A stretch of DNA of 64,000 nt from Thermomonas aquatica (GTDB taxonomy: Bacteria; Pseudomonadota; Gammaproteobacteria; Xanthomonadales; Xanthomonadaceae): assembly GCF_006337105.1 (NCBI RefSeq), contig NZ_CP040871.1, positions 2,246,001 to 2,310,000 of the forward strand, in the 5' to 3' direction. The position numbers and the translations under genes were made by a program. This document shows, in pieces, positions 51,617 to 60,607 of this stretch (positions within the stretch are counted from its first letter, which is position 1; each line of letters starts with the position of its first letter). The notes under the pieces are model-generated. The model was not told where the DNA came from and made no database searches. It worked only from the letters and a program-made list of their open reading frames with translations.

Positions 51617-51689
51617 CGGTATCCCCTTGGATTGTGTCTTGATGGCTTGAACGTGTGGCTGGCTGGGCCAATGGCCGTGCGCTTCGGGC

Positions 51690-52946
51690 TCAACCCTGCC
51701 AGGCAGGCAGCTTGCGGCGCAGCGCCGCATGCTTGGGGACAACGTAATCCGGCAGCCCATTCCGGCCATAAGGCGGATACGCTTCGCCTTCGATCAACGG
51801 TTGCAGATAGCGGCGGGCGGCGGCGGTGATGCCGTGGCCGTCCTTGCGGATGAAACCCTTCGGCATGGTCTTTTCGTGGTTGGCGATGGCCGACAGCGCG
51901 GCGATGTCGACATGCCAGCGGTAGGGCGCGTCGGCTTCGCGCACGATCACCGGCATCACCGCGTTCTGCCCGTTGAGCGCGCATTCCACCGCGGCGCGGC
52001 CGACCGCCATCGCCTGTTCGAGGTCGGTCTTCGAGGCGATGTGGCGCGCGGAACGCTGCAGGTAATCCGGTAGCGTCCAGTGCACCTTGTAGCCGAGGAC
52101 ATCCTTGACCCGGCCCGCCAGCTGCGAGGCCACCCCGCCCAGCTGGGTATGCCCGAACGCATCCTTGCCGCCGCCGGCATCGGCGACGAACCGGCCATCG
52201 GCCGTGCGGATGCCTTCGCTGGCGACCACCACGCAATGGCCGACCCGCTTCACCACGGCGTCGACCCTGGCGAGGAAGTCGGCCTCGTCGTAGGCGCGCT
52301 CGGGGAACAGGATGAGGTGCGGCGCATCGTCCTTGCCTGCGCCGGCCAGGCCCGCGGCGGCGGCCAGCCAACCGGCGTGGCGGCCCATCGCCTCGTACAC
52401 GAACACCTTGGTCGAGGTCTCGGCCATCGCCGCCACGTCCAGCGCGCATTCGCGCACGGAGACCGCGGTGTACTTGGCCGCCGAGCCGAAGCCCGGGCAG
52501 CAGTCGGTGACCGCGAGGTCGTTGTCGATGGTCTTGGGCACGCCCACGCAGGTCAGCGGATAGCCGTATTCCGCCGCCAGCTGCGAGACCTTGAGCGCGG
52601 TATCGGCCGAATCGTTGCCGCCGTTGTAGAGGAACCAGCGCACGTCGTGGGCCTTGAACACCGCCAGCAGGCGCTCGTACTTGGCCCGGTCGGCGTCGAG
52701 CGACTTGAGCTTGAGCCGGCAGCTGCCGAAGGCGCCGCCCGGGGTGTGCGCCAGCGCCTTGACCTGGGCCAGCGGCATCGACGTGGTGTCGATCAATTGC
52801 TCGCGCAGGGCGCCGAGGATGCCGTTGCGCGCGGCCAGCACGCGGACCTTCCTGGCCCGGGCGGCCTGGATCACCGCCGAGGCGGAGGCGTTGATGACGG
52901 CGGTGACGCCGCCGCTTTGGGCATAGAGCAGGGTGCCTGCGGGCAT
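51690..52946 (-). CDS. pfp: Pyrophosphate-dependent 6-phosphofructokinase
   Basis: 418 residues from ATG 52946. The active site reads YNGGNDSADT and PKTIDNDLAVTD. Aspartate at the position of Gly104 and lysine at that of Gly124 of ATP-type E. coli PfkA mark PPi as the phosphoryl donor. The N-terminus LLYAQSGGVTAVINASA fits. The enzyme interconverts fructose 6-phosphate and fructose 1,6-bisphosphate reversibly. Members of Xanthomonas are known to rely on this form. It is divergent from adk with 131 bases between and lies within 6 kb of two pyrophosphatases. Confidence 0.93.
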   Translation of the reverse strand: MPAGTLLYAQSGGVTAVINASASAVIQAARARKVRVLAARNGILGALREQLIDTTSMPLAQVKALAHTPGGAFGSCRLKLKSLDADRAKYERLLAVFKAHDVRWFLYNGGNDSADTALKVSQLAAEYGYPLTCVGVPKTIDNDLAVTDCCPGFGSAAKYTAVSVRECALDVAAMAETSTKVFVYEAMGRHAGWLAAAAGLAGAGKDDAPHLILFPERAYDEADFLARVDAVVKRVGHCVVVASEGIRTADGRFVADAGGGKDAFGHTQLGGVASQLAGRVKDVLGYKVHWTLPDYLQRSARHIASKTDLEQAMAVGRAAVECALNGQNAVMPVIVREADAPYRWHVDIAALSAIANHEKTMPKGFIRKDGHGITAAARRYLQPLIEGEAYPPYGRNGLPDYVVPKHAALRRKLPAWQG

Positions 52947-53077
52947 GGGGGGTCCTTCGGGGCCGGTTCGATCGGGTTTTAGTGCCTGAATTCGGGTCGG
53001 GATACGGTAAGCTGGCCGCATTGCGGGCTCAGGCGCAGTCTAGCGCCGCTTCCGCCTGGCGATTCTGGAGCGATTCG

Positions 53078-53656
53078 ATGCGATTGGTTCTGTTGGGCGC
53101 GCCCGGCTCCGGCAAGGGCACCCAGGCGGCACGGTTGAAGGAACACCTGCAGGTGCCGCACATCTCCACCGGCGACCTGCTGCGCGCGGAAGTGGCCGCC
53201 GGCAGCAAGCTGGGGCTGGAAGCCAAGGAAGTGATGGCGCGCGGCGAGCTGGTCAGCGACGCCATCCTGCTCGGCATGCTGGAAGACCGCTTCTCGCGCC
53301 CGGACACCGCCGGCGGCTTCATCCTCGACGGCTACCCGCGCAACCTGGCCCAGGCCGATGCGCTGGATGGCCTGCTCACCCGCATCAGGCAGCCGTTCGA
53401 TTACGCGGTGCAGCTGGACGTGCCGACCGAGTTGCTGGTCGAGCGCATCGCCGGCCGCGCCAAGGCCGAAGGCCGCGCCGACGACAACCCCGACTCCGTG
53501 CGCAAGCGCCTGCAGATCTACGACGATTCCACCGCGCCGGTGATCGACTACTACCGCCAGCACGGCCAGCTCACCGTGGTCGATGGCGTGGGCGAACTGG
53601 ACGAGGTGTTCACCCGCATCCTCGAGGCGATCCAGAAGGGTCACGACGTCGGCTGA
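53078..53656 (+). CDS. adk: Adenylate kinase
   Basis: 192 residues from ATG 53078. It interconverts ATP + AMP and 2 ADP. The P-loop GAPGSGKGTQAARL, the AMP-binding STGDLLRAEV and GFILDGYPRNLAQADAL are standard. The LID region (GRAKAEGRADDNPDSVRKRL) is short and lacks zinc cysteines, as in the short-type bacterial enzymes. GGAG stands 8 bases upstream. mpl follows 21 bases after the stop, probably in one transcript. The longer frame to 52982 is not needed. Confidence 0.96.
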   Translation: MRLVLLGAPGSGKGTQAARLKEHLQVPHISTGDLLRAEVAAGSKLGLEAKEVMARGELVSDAILLGMLEDRFSRPDTAGGFILDGYPRNLAQADALDGLLTRIRQPFDYAVQLDVPTELLVERIAGRAKAEGRADDNPDSVRKRLQIYDDSTAPVIDYYRQHGQLTVVDGVGELDEVFTRILEAIQKGHDVG

Positions 53657-53677
53657 GGCCGGGCGGTAACGGAACGC

Positions 53678-55039
53678 ATGAAACTGCATATCCTCGGCAT
53701 CGCCGGCACCTTCATGGGCGGCGTCGCCGCGCTGGCGCGCGAACGCGGGCACGCGGTCGAAGGCAGCGACCAGGCGGTGTATCCGCCGATGTCGACCCAG
53801 CTCGAACGACTCGGCATCGCGCTGAAGCAGGGCTATTCGCCCGACAACATGTCCGCCGACTGCGACGAGGTCGTGATCGGCAACGCGCTGTCGCGCGGCA
53901 ATCCGGCGGTCGAGGCGGTGCTCGATGCCGGCCGCAGGTACACCAGCGGCGCGCAATGGCTGAGCGAACAGGTGCTGCCCGGGCGCGACGTGCTGGCGGT
54001 GGCCGGCACCCACGGCAAGACCACGACCACGACCATCCTGTCCTTCCTGCTGGACCGCGCCGGCCGCGACCCGGGCTTCCTGATCGGCGGCGTGGCCGAG
54101 GACTTCGGCGTGTCCGCGCGCATCGGCACGGGCCGCGAATTCGTGGTCGAGGCCGACGAATACGACACCGCCTTCTTCGACAAGCGCAGCAAGTTCGTCC
54201 ACTACCGGCCGCTGGTCGCGATCCTCAACAACCTGGAATACGACCACGCCGACATCTTCCCGGACGTGGCGGCGATCCAGCGCCAGTTCCATCATCTCGT
54301 CCGCACCGTGCCGCGGCGGGGCCGGCTGGTCGTCAATGGCCACGACGAGCGCCTGCGCGAAGTGCTGGCGATGGGCTGCTGGACGCCGGTGGAGCGCTTC
54401 GGCTTCGATGCCGGCTTCGAGTGGAGCGCGCGCAAGCTGCGCGAGGACGGCAGCGCGTTCGCGGTATCGCATCGCGGCGTCGAGCTCGGCAGCGTCGAAT
54501 GGCCGATGCTCGGCGACCACAACGTGCTCAACGGGCTGGCGGCGCTCGCCGCCTGCAATGCGGTCGGCGTCGATGTCGCCGCGCTGATCCCCGCGCTGGC
54601 GCACTTCAGCAGCGTGAAGCGGCGGATGGAAGTGATCGGCGAACACGCCGGCATCACGATCTACGACGACTTCGCCCACCACCCGACCGCGATCCGGACC
54701 ACGCTTGCTGGGCTGCGCGCCAAGGTCGGCGATGCGCGGATCGTGGTGGCGATGGAGCCGCGCAGCAATTCGATGCGCCTGGGCGCGCATGCCGATGCGC
54801 TGGCGCCGTCGCTGGATATCGCCGATGCGGTGGTGTTCCTCGCCCGCCCGGAATTGCCGTGGGATGCGGACAAGGTGATCGCCGCGATCCGCGGCGATGC
54901 GCTGGCAGTGGCGGATGCCGATGCGCTGATCGCGCGCCTGCGCGAACGCGCGCGCGCCGGCGACCACGTGGTGTTCATGTCCAACGGCGGTTTCGACGGC
55001 GCGCCGCGGCGCTTCCTCGCCGCACTCCGCGATGCCTGA
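53678..55039 (+). CDS. mpl: UDP-N-acetylmuramate:L-alanyl-gamma-D-glutamyl-meso-diaminopimelate ligase
   Basis: 453 residues. Mpl attaches recycled tripeptide to UDP-MurNAc during peptidoglycan recycling. It is a Mur-ligase: N-terminal Rossmann segment HILGIAGTFMGGVAALARE, ATP loop VAGTHGKTTTTTILSFLL, the metal-site region EADEYDTAFFDKRSKFVHY and the C-terminal IYDDFAHHPTAIRTTL. The FMGG variant of the first motif separates Mpl from MurC. It overlaps the following gene by 8 bases. Confidence 0.96.
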   Translation: MKLHILGIAGTFMGGVAALARERGHAVEGSDQAVYPPMSTQLERLGIALKQGYSPDNMSADCDEVVIGNALSRGNPAVEAVLDAGRRYTSGAQWLSEQVLPGRDVLAVAGTHGKTTTTTILSFLLDRAGRDPGFLIGGVAEDFGVSARIGTGREFVVEADEYDTAFFDKRSKFVHYRPLVAILNNLEYDHADIFPDVAAIQRQFHHLVRTVPRRGRLVVNGHDERLREVLAMGCWTPVERFGFDAGFEWSARKLREDGSAFAVSHRGVELGSVEWPMLGDHNVLNGLAALAACNAVGVDVAALIPALAHFSSVKRRMEVIGEHAGITIYDDFAHHPTAIRTTLAGLRAKVGDARIVVAMEPRSNSMRLGAHADALAPSLDIADAVVFLARPELPWDADKVIAAIRGDALAVADADALIARLRERARAGDHVVFMSNGGFDGAPRRFLAALRDA

Positions 55040-55622
55040 AGCGGCCGCGTCGTTGCCGTTGTTCCCGCTGCACGCGGTACTGGTGCCGGGTGCGGCGCTG
55101 GACCTGCGGATTTTCGAGCGCCGCTACCTCGACATGGTGCGCGACTGCGGTCGCGCCGGCGGCGGCTTCGGCGTCTGCCTGATCCTCGATGGCGATGAAG
55201 CCGGCACGCCGGCCACGCCCGCGGCGTTCGGCACCGAGGCGCTGATCGAGGATTTCGACACCACGCTGGACGGGCTGCTCTCGTTGCGCGTGCGTGGCCG
55301 CCGTCGCTTCCACGTGCTGCGCACCCGGGTGCGCGATACCGGCCTGGTGGTCGCCGACGTCGCATGGCGCGAGGACGATCCCGGTGCATCGCCGCGGTTG
55401 CGCCCGGAACACGCGCTGCTGGCGGAACTGCTGCGGCGGATGCTGGAGCAGGCCGGCGGCGCGGATCCGGCGCCGCCGCTGTTCGAGGATGCGGCCTGGG
55501 TCGGCTGGCGGCTGGCGGAACTTCTGCCGCTGTCGATGCCGCAACGGCAGGCGCTGTTGCAACTCGACGATCCGCACGTGCGCCTGCAGCAACTGCTCGA
55601 CGGCATCGCCGAAAACGACTGA
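55032..55622 (+). CDS. Lon N-terminal (substrate-binding) domain protein
   Basis: 196 residues. It begins LPLFPLHAVLVPGAALDLRI and continues through RYLDMVRDCGRAGGGFGVCL, the stand-alone LON substrate-binding domain without ATPase or protease parts. Such proteins are common in proteobacteria; their role is not established. The ATG at 55032 lies inside the mpl end, so the two are translationally coupled. It ends 6 bases before the convergent DedA-PAP2 gene. Confidence 0.9.
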   Translation: MPEAAASLPLFPLHAVLVPGAALDLRIFERRYLDMVRDCGRAGGGFGVCLILDGDEAGTPATPAAFGTEALIEDFDTTLDGLLSLRVRGRRRFHVLRTRVRDTGLVVADVAWREDDPGASPRLRPEHALLAELLRRMLEQAGGADPAPPLFEDAAWVGWRLAELLPLSMPQRQALLQLDDPHVRLQQLLDGIAEND

Positions 55623-55627
55623 CGCGG

Positions 55628-57559
55628 TCAGTCCGGGCCGACCCGGGCCTGCAACAGGCGTTCGCCCTCGCCGCTGCTGCCGGCGAGCGTGCGCAGGTCG
55701 GCGGGCAGGGCATGGTCGTGCGGTTCCGGTTGCCACAGGGTCAGCAGGCGCAGCTGCCTGCGCGCCTGCATGTGTTCGTAGCGACCGACCCAGAGCGGCA
55801 TGCCGCTGGCCAGGCGCACGGGCGCGGGCCAGATCCGCAGCACTTCGATGCGGTCGGCGCGCGCGCCTGCACGGCGCAGCAGCAGGCGTTCGGGGTGGCC
55901 ATCCAGCGCCAGCGGCAGCACCGGTTGTTGCGCCGGCCCGTGCGAGTCGTCGAGTACGCCCAGCACCGCGATCCAGTCCGCCGGCGCCTGCACGCTCCAG
56001 CCGGCAGCGCGCAGGCGCCGTTCCAGCAGGCTGAGGTCGCCGCGCGCCTGCAGGTCGAAATGGCGCGCCTCGCCGAGGCCTTGCCGCCACCACTGCCCAT
56101 CGTCGAGCACGCGCTCCGGCGGCGGCGGTTCGAATTGCGCCAGGGTCGCTTGCGTGCTGCGCGGCGCATGCCAGGCCAGCGCCAGCGCGAAGCAGCCGTA
56201 GAACGCCGCGACCAGCGGGCGGATCAGGAACGAACGCGTGCTGTGGCGGCGATAGGCGATGCCGAGCACCAGCACCCAGACCACGCCCAGCAACATGCCG
56301 GCGATCACGTCGCTCAGCCAGTGCGCGCCCAGGTACAGCCGCGCGAATGCGACCAGCGCGGTGGCGACGCCGGCCACGAGATAGGGCCACACGCGCTGCC
56401 GGCCGGGGAATTCGCGCGCGACCAGCACCGCGAAGAAACCGAACACCACCGTGGTCATGGTCACCGCGATCGACGGGAAACCGAAGCCCGCCGCGGCGGT
56501 CGACGGGCGCGGCATGTCCACCAGCGCGCCCAGCCCGACCGTGATCAACAGGCCCACCGCGATCGCCGCCAGCCAGTGCGCCGCCGCCATCCAGCGCTTG
56601 CGCCATGCGAGCCAGGCCAGGGCCGCCAGCGAGCCGGCGCCGAGCGCGGGCGCGCTGCCGATCGCCGCCAGCGCGGCCATGGTGCGGTCGGCCAATGGAT
56701 TGCGCAGGGAGAACATCACCGCCTGCACGTCGCGGTCGAACAGCAGCGGTTCTCCGCGCACCAGCAGCCAGGCGGTGAACCCGGCCCACAACCAGGCCGC
56801 CGCGAACAGGCAGGTCGCCAGCACCGCCAGCGAGGCCGACTCCGGCCGGCGCGGATCGATCAGCGCGGCGGCATAGCGGCCGAGGCGCGGATGCGCGCGC
56901 GTCCACAGCAAGGCGCGCGCGAGCAGGTTGTCGGCATGCGCGGCGAACCAGCGCCAGGTGTACAGCACCAGCGCCCACACCAGCGCCAGCGCGGCGAACA
57001 GGCCGAGCAGCACCAGCGCCAGCTTGTCGGCGACCGCGGCCACCGCATCGTAGGACGCGCCGAAGATCCAGCCCGGGGCGAGGAACACCGCGGCCCAGCT
57101 CAATGCCGCGAAGGCGCTGGCGGGCGCGTAGCGTTTCAGCGGCATGTGCAGCATGCCCGCCACCGCCGGCACGAACGGCCGCACCGCACCGACGAAGCGC
57201 GCGGTCACGATGCCCTTGCTGCCATGCCGGCGGAACATCTGCTCGCCGCGATCCAGCAACCCCGGATAGCGCTTGAACAGCCACAGTTCGCGCATCGCCG
57301 GCCCCCAGCGATGGCCGATCCAGTAACTCAGCGCATCGCCGGCGAAGGCGCCCGCCGCCGCGCACAGCAAGGCGTACGGGCCGTCGAGATGGCCCAGCCC
57401 GATCAGGGTGCCGACCGCGAACAGCAGCGGCAGCGCCGGCACCACGATGCCGACCACCGCCAGCGCGTCGCAGAACGCGATCAGGAACACCAGGCCGCCC
57501 GCGGCATGCGGGTGTGCGCTGATCCAGGCGAGGGTGGCGTCGAACCAGGCGCTCTGCAT
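55628..57559 (-). CDS. DedA-PAP2-LssY fusion membrane protein
   Basis: 643 residues from ATG 57559. Residues ~1-200 are a DedA/SNARE-associated domain (CDALAVVGIVVPALPLLFAV, FAGDALSYWIGHRWG, RFVGAVRPFVPAVAGM). Residues ~240-430 are a PAP2 phosphatase-like six-helix domain, and the remainder is a soluble LssY-type C-terminus. The PAP2 catalytic motifs are degenerate: Gly instead of Lys before RP351-352, PSIA (362-365) instead of PSGH, and ARLYLGAHWLSD with Ala for Ser. Flippase-like transport of lipid phosphates is plausible for the DedA part. A perfect TATAAT precedes the start. Confidence 0.87.
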   Translation of the reverse strand: MQSAWFDATLAWISAHPHAAGGLVFLIAFCDALAVVGIVVPALPLLFAVGTLIGLGHLDGPYALLCAAAGAFAGDALSYWIGHRWGPAMRELWLFKRYPGLLDRGEQMFRRHGSKGIVTARFVGAVRPFVPAVAGMLHMPLKRYAPASAFAALSWAAVFLAPGWIFGASYDAVAAVADKLALVLLGLFAALALVWALVLYTWRWFAAHADNLLARALLWTRAHPRLGRYAAALIDPRRPESASLAVLATCLFAAAWLWAGFTAWLLVRGEPLLFDRDVQAVMFSLRNPLADRTMAALAAIGSAPALGAGSLAALAWLAWRKRWMAAAHWLAAIAVGLLITVGLGALVDMPRPSTAAAGFGFPSIAVTMTTVVFGFFAVLVAREFPGRQRVWPYLVAGVATALVAFARLYLGAHWLSDVIAGMLLGVVWVLVLGIAYRRHSTRSFLIRPLVAAFYGCFALALAWHAPRSTQATLAQFEPPPPERVLDDGQWWRQGLGEARHFDLQARGDLSLLERRLRAAGWSVQAPADWIAVLGVLDDSHGPAQQPVLPLALDGHPERLLLRRAGARADRIEVLRIWPAPVRLASGMPLWVGRYEHMQARRQLRLLTLWQPEPHDHALPADLRTLAGSSGEGERLLQARVGPD

Positions 57560-57624
57560 GCGCCGATTATAGGCGGCGGCATCTGCAGGCCCGTTACACT
57601 CCGGCATCGCACCGGAGATGCCGC
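57560..57624. promoter_or_regulatory. Divergent promoters of the DedA-PAP2 and SDR genes
   Basis: On the minus strand a consensus TATAAT (57566-57571) is followed by six bases and then ATG 57559, so the transcript would start at the codon (leaderless). On the plus strand GTTACACT (TACACT at 57595-57600) could be the SDR -10, giving a short leader with GGAG. No clear -35 boxes. Confidence 0.5.
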
Positions 57625-58446
57625 ATGGCCAGCTTGTCGGGCAAGACCCTGTTCATCACCGGCGCCTCGCGCGGGATCGGCCTGGCCATCGCCCTGCGCG
57701 CCGCGCGCGACGGCGCCAACATCGCCATCGCGGCGAAATCCTCGGTGGCGAATCCGAAGTTGCCGGGCACCATCCACAGCGCCGCCGCCGAGATCGAAGC
57801 CGCCGGCGGCCGCGCGCTGGCGCTGAAGTGCGACATCCGCGAGGAGGACGAGGTGCGCGCGGCGGTCGCGGCCACGGTGGATGCGTTCGGCGGCATCGAC
57901 ATCCTGGTCAACAACGCCAGCGCGATCTGGCTGCGCGGCGCGCTGGACACGCCGATGAAGCGCTTCGACCTGATGCAGCAGGTCAACAGCCGCGGCAGCT
58001 TCCTGTGCGCGCAGGCCTGCCTGCCGCACCTGCTGCAGGCGCCGAACCCGCACGTCCTCACCCTGGCGCCGCCGCCCTCGCTCGAGCCGAAATGGTGGGC
58101 CGCGCACACCGGCTACACGCTGGCGAAGATGGGCATGAGCTTCGTCACGCTCGGGCTGGCCGGCGAGTTCGGGCCGCAGGGCGTGGCGGTCAATGCCTTG
58201 TGGCCGAAGACGGTGATCGCCACCGATGCGATCAACATGATTCCCGGCGTGGACGCGCGCAACTGCCGCACCCCGCAGATCGTCGCCGATGCCGCGCATG
58301 CCATCCTCGTTCGCGACGCGCGCGGCTTCGCCGGCAACTTCCTGATCGACGAAGACGTGCTGCGCGAGGCCGGCACCAGCGATTTCGACCGGTATGCGGT
58401 CGAACCCGGCCGGCGCCTGCTGCCGGACCTGTTCCTCGATCCGTGA
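57625..58446 (+). CDS. SDR family oxidoreductase (HSDL2-like)
   Basis: 273 residues. The NAD(P)-binding motif TLFITGASRGIGLAIALRAA, the NNAS motif and the YTLAK catalytic Tyr/Lys pair are present. The pattern AAKSSVANPKLPGTIHSAAA and VAVNALWPKTVIATDAINM match the HSDL2-like subgroup of short-chain dehydrogenases. The catalytic serine usually found in the ISPP segment of that subgroup aligns with alanine here (LTLAPPPS), although a serine sits four residues later. Substrate unknown, possibly a fatty acyl compound. The next gene starts 51 bases after its stop. Confidence 0.88.
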   Translation: MASLSGKTLFITGASRGIGLAIALRAARDGANIAIAAKSSVANPKLPGTIHSAAAEIEAAGGRALALKCDIREEDEVRAAVAATVDAFGGIDILVNNASAIWLRGALDTPMKRFDLMQQVNSRGSFLCAQACLPHLLQAPNPHVLTLAPPPSLEPKWWAAHTGYTLAKMGMSFVTLGLAGEFGPQGVAVNALWPKTVIATDAINMIPGVDARNCRTPQIVADAAHAILVRDARGFAGNFLIDEDVLREAGTSDFDRYAVEPGRRLLPDLFLDP

Positions 58447-58496
58447 GCATGGCTTCATGGGATCATGTGCGCCCCGCCCACGCTCCCGCCACGCCG

Positions 58497-58928
58497 ATGA
58501 AATACCTGCACGCCATGGTCCGCGTCCGCGACCTCGACGCCTCCCTGCGCTTCTATTGCGAAGGACTGGGCCTGCGCGAAACGCGGCGCATGGAAAACGA
58601 GAAGGGTCGCTACACGCTGGTCTTCGTCGCCGCCGATGAAACCCCGCACGCCGAGGTCGAACTGACCTGGAACTGGCCGGGCGAGGACGGCGCGGTCGAG
58701 GATTACGGCAGCGCCCGCAACTTCGGCCACCTCGCGTTCCGCGTCGACGACATCTACGCCACCTGCGCGCGCCTGCAGGCGATGGGCTACGCGATCGGCC
58801 GACCGCCGCGCGACGGCCACATGGCGTTCGTGCGCTCGCCGGACCTGGTGTCGATCGAGCTGCTGCAGGACGGCTACCTCGCGCCTAGGGAGCCTTGGGC
58901 CTCGATGCCGAACACCGGCGTCTGGTAA
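58497..58928 (+). CDS. VOC family protein, lactoylglutathione lyase (glyoxalase I)-like
   Basis: 143 residues from ATG 58497, where the fold starts (KYLHAMVRVRDLDASLRFY). All four metal ligands expected for glyoxalase I are present: His5, Glu in HAEVELTWNW, His in NFGHLAFRV and Glu in VSIELLQDG. It may convert the methylglyoxal-glutathione adduct to S-lactoylglutathione. An in-frame ATG at 58449 would add 16 residues with no homology. The E. coli GloA protein is 135 residues, so length agrees. Confidence 0.85.
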   Translation: MKYLHAMVRVRDLDASLRFYCEGLGLRETRRMENEKGRYTLVFVAADETPHAEVELTWNWPGEDGAVEDYGSARNFGHLAFRVDDIYATCARLQAMGYAIGRPPRDGHMAFVRSPDLVSIELLQDGYLAPREPWASMPNTGVW

Positions 58929-58952
58929 TCGGTCCTGCAAGGGGGAACGCGC

Positions 58953-59351
58953 ATGCACTTCACGCAGGGCCTGGCGGATTTCGCCATTTACTTCGGCATG
59001 GGCCTCGGCTTCATGGTGCTGTACGTGGTGCTGTACCTGCATGCCACGCCGCATCGGGAAATCACCCTGATCCGCGGCGACAACCTGCCTGCCGCGGTCG
59101 TGCTGGCGGGTGCCTTGCTCGGCTTCGCGCTGCCGCTGGCCAGCGCCTTGCGCACCGCCAGCGGCCTGCTGGACGTGGCGGCGTGGGCGTTCATGGCGCT
59201 GGCCGCGCAATTGGCCGCCTATGCGCTGGTGGCTCTGCTGCTCAAGGATTTCTCCAAACGGATCAACCGCGGCGAGATGGCGGCCGCGGTGCTGGCGGCG
59301 GCGATCCACCTTGGCGTGGGCCTGATCAATTCCGCCGCGATGAGTTTCTGA
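58953..59351 (+). CDS. DUF350 (YjfL) family membrane protein
   Basis: 132 residues with four hydrophobic segments (about 10-28, 45-65, 72-95, 108-128). The features GDNLPAAVVLAGALLGFALP and the final AAIHLGVGLINSAAMSF are those of DUF350 proteins, small inner membrane proteins of unknown role. It begins 24 bases after the glyoxalase-like gene and ends 8 bases before the aminotransferase, so these probably share a transcript. Confidence 0.9.
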   Translation: MHFTQGLADFAIYFGMGLGFMVLYVVLYLHATPHREITLIRGDNLPAAVVLAGALLGFALPLASALRTASGLLDVAAWAFMALAAQLAAYALVALLLKDFSKRINRGEMAAAVLAAAIHLGVGLINSAAMSF

Positions 59352-59359
59352 CCGAAGCG

Positions 59360-60607
59360 ATGACGATGACCGAATCCACCAGCGGTTCCGCACGGCTGCT
59401 CGCCCTCGGGCGCGACTACTACCTGCCGGTCTACCGCCCGCGCCAGCTGATCCTCGAGCGCGGCGCCGGCAGCCGCCTGTGGGACATCGAGGGCCGCGAA
59501 TACATCGACCTCGCCGGCGGCATCGCCGTATGCGGCCTGGGCCATTGCGATCCCGACCTGTCCGCCGCGCTGCTCGCGCAGGCCGGCAAGCTCTGGCACA
59601 CCAGCAACGTGTTCTACAGCGAGCCGCCGGTGCGGCTGGCCGAAGAACTGGTGACCGCCTCGCGCTTCGCGACGCGGGCCTTCCTGTGCAATTCCGGCGC
59701 GGAAGCCAACGAGGCCGCGATCAAGCTGGTGCGCAAATGGGCCTCCACGCAAGGGCGCGGGCCCGAGCGCCGCGTCATCGTCACGTTCCGCGGCAGCTTC
59801 CACGGCCGCACGCTGGCGGCGGTCACCGCGACCGCGCAGCCGAAGTACCAGGAAGGCTACGAACCGCTGCCCGGCGGGTTCCGCTACGTCGACTTCAACG
59901 ACATCGCCCAGCTCGAGGTGGCGATGGCGAGCGGCGACGTGGCCGCGGTGCTGCTGGAACCGATCCAGGGCGAGGGCGGGGTGATGCCGGCCGCGCCCGG
60001 CTTCCTGCAGGCGGTGCGCGCGCTGTGCGACAGGCACGACGCCTTGCTCGTGCTCGACGAGATCCAGTGCGGGATGGGCCGTACCGGCACCCTGTTCGCG
60101 CACTGGCAGGACGGCGTGCTGCCCGACATCGTGACCCTGGCCAAGGCGCTCGGCGGCGGCATGCCGATCGGCGCGCTGCTGGCCGGGCCGAAGGTCGCCG
60201 AGGTCATGCAGTTCGGCGCGCACGGCACCACCTTCGGCGGCAACCCGCTGGCTTCGGCGGTGGCGCGTGTCGCCTTGCGCAAACTCGCGTCCGATGCGAT
60301 CGCCGCGAACGTGCAGCGGCAGGAACGGGCGATCCGCGACGGACTGGCCGCGCTCGATCGCGACTTCGACCTGTTCGCCGACATCCGTGGCCGTGGCCTG
60401 ATGCTCGGCGCGGCGCTGAAGCCGGCGTACGCGGGCAGGGCCGGCGAGATCCTCGACCATGCCGCCGGCAACGGGCTGCTGCTGTTGCAGGCGGGCCCGG
60501 ACGTGCTGCGCTTCGTGCCCGCGTTGAACATCGGCGATGCGGACATCGCCGAAGGCCTGTCGCGCTTGCGCGCGTCGATCGCCGCGTTCGTCGCTGCGGC
60601 GTCCTAG
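59360..60607 (+). CDS. argD: Class III aminotransferase, acetylornithine/succinyldiaminopimelate type
   Basis: 415 residues from ATG 59360. PLP fold-type I class III: HTSNVFYSEPPVRLAEELV, LCNSGAEANEAAIKLVRKW, FRGSFHGRTLAAVTATAQPK, the cofactor aspartate in LLVLDEIQCGMGRTG and the Schiff-base lysine in TLAKALGGGMPIGALLAG. These are characteristic of ArgD/AstC, which transfer the 5-amino group in arginine synthesis or degradation. No other arg gene is nearby, so ArgD versus AstC is open. Its stop overlaps the stop of the convergent metB gene. Confidence 0.88.
   Translation: MTMTESTSGSARLLALGRDYYLPVYRPRQLILERGAGSRLWDIEGREYIDLAGGIAVCGLGHCDPDLSAALLAQAGKLWHTSNVFYSEPPVRLAEELVTASRFATRAFLCNSGAEANEAAIKLVRKWASTQGRGPERRVIVTFRGSFHGRTLAAVTATAQPKYQEGYEPLPGGFRYVDFNDIAQLEVAMASGDVAAVLLEPIQGEGGVMPAAPGFLQAVRALCDRHDALLVLDEIQCGMGRTGTLFAHWQDGVLPDIVTLAKALGGGMPIGALLAGPKVAEVMQFGAHGTTFGGNPLASAVARVALRKLASDAIAANVQRQERAIRDGLAALDRDFDLFADIRGRGLMLGAALKPAYAGRAGEILDHAAGNGLLLLQAGPDVLRFVPALNIGDADIAEGLSRLRASIAAFVAAAS

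Noticed and set aside
52979..54967. A 662-codon minus-strand frame opposite adk and mpl
   Set aside because: It spans two well supported genes on the plus strand and has antisense-type composition.
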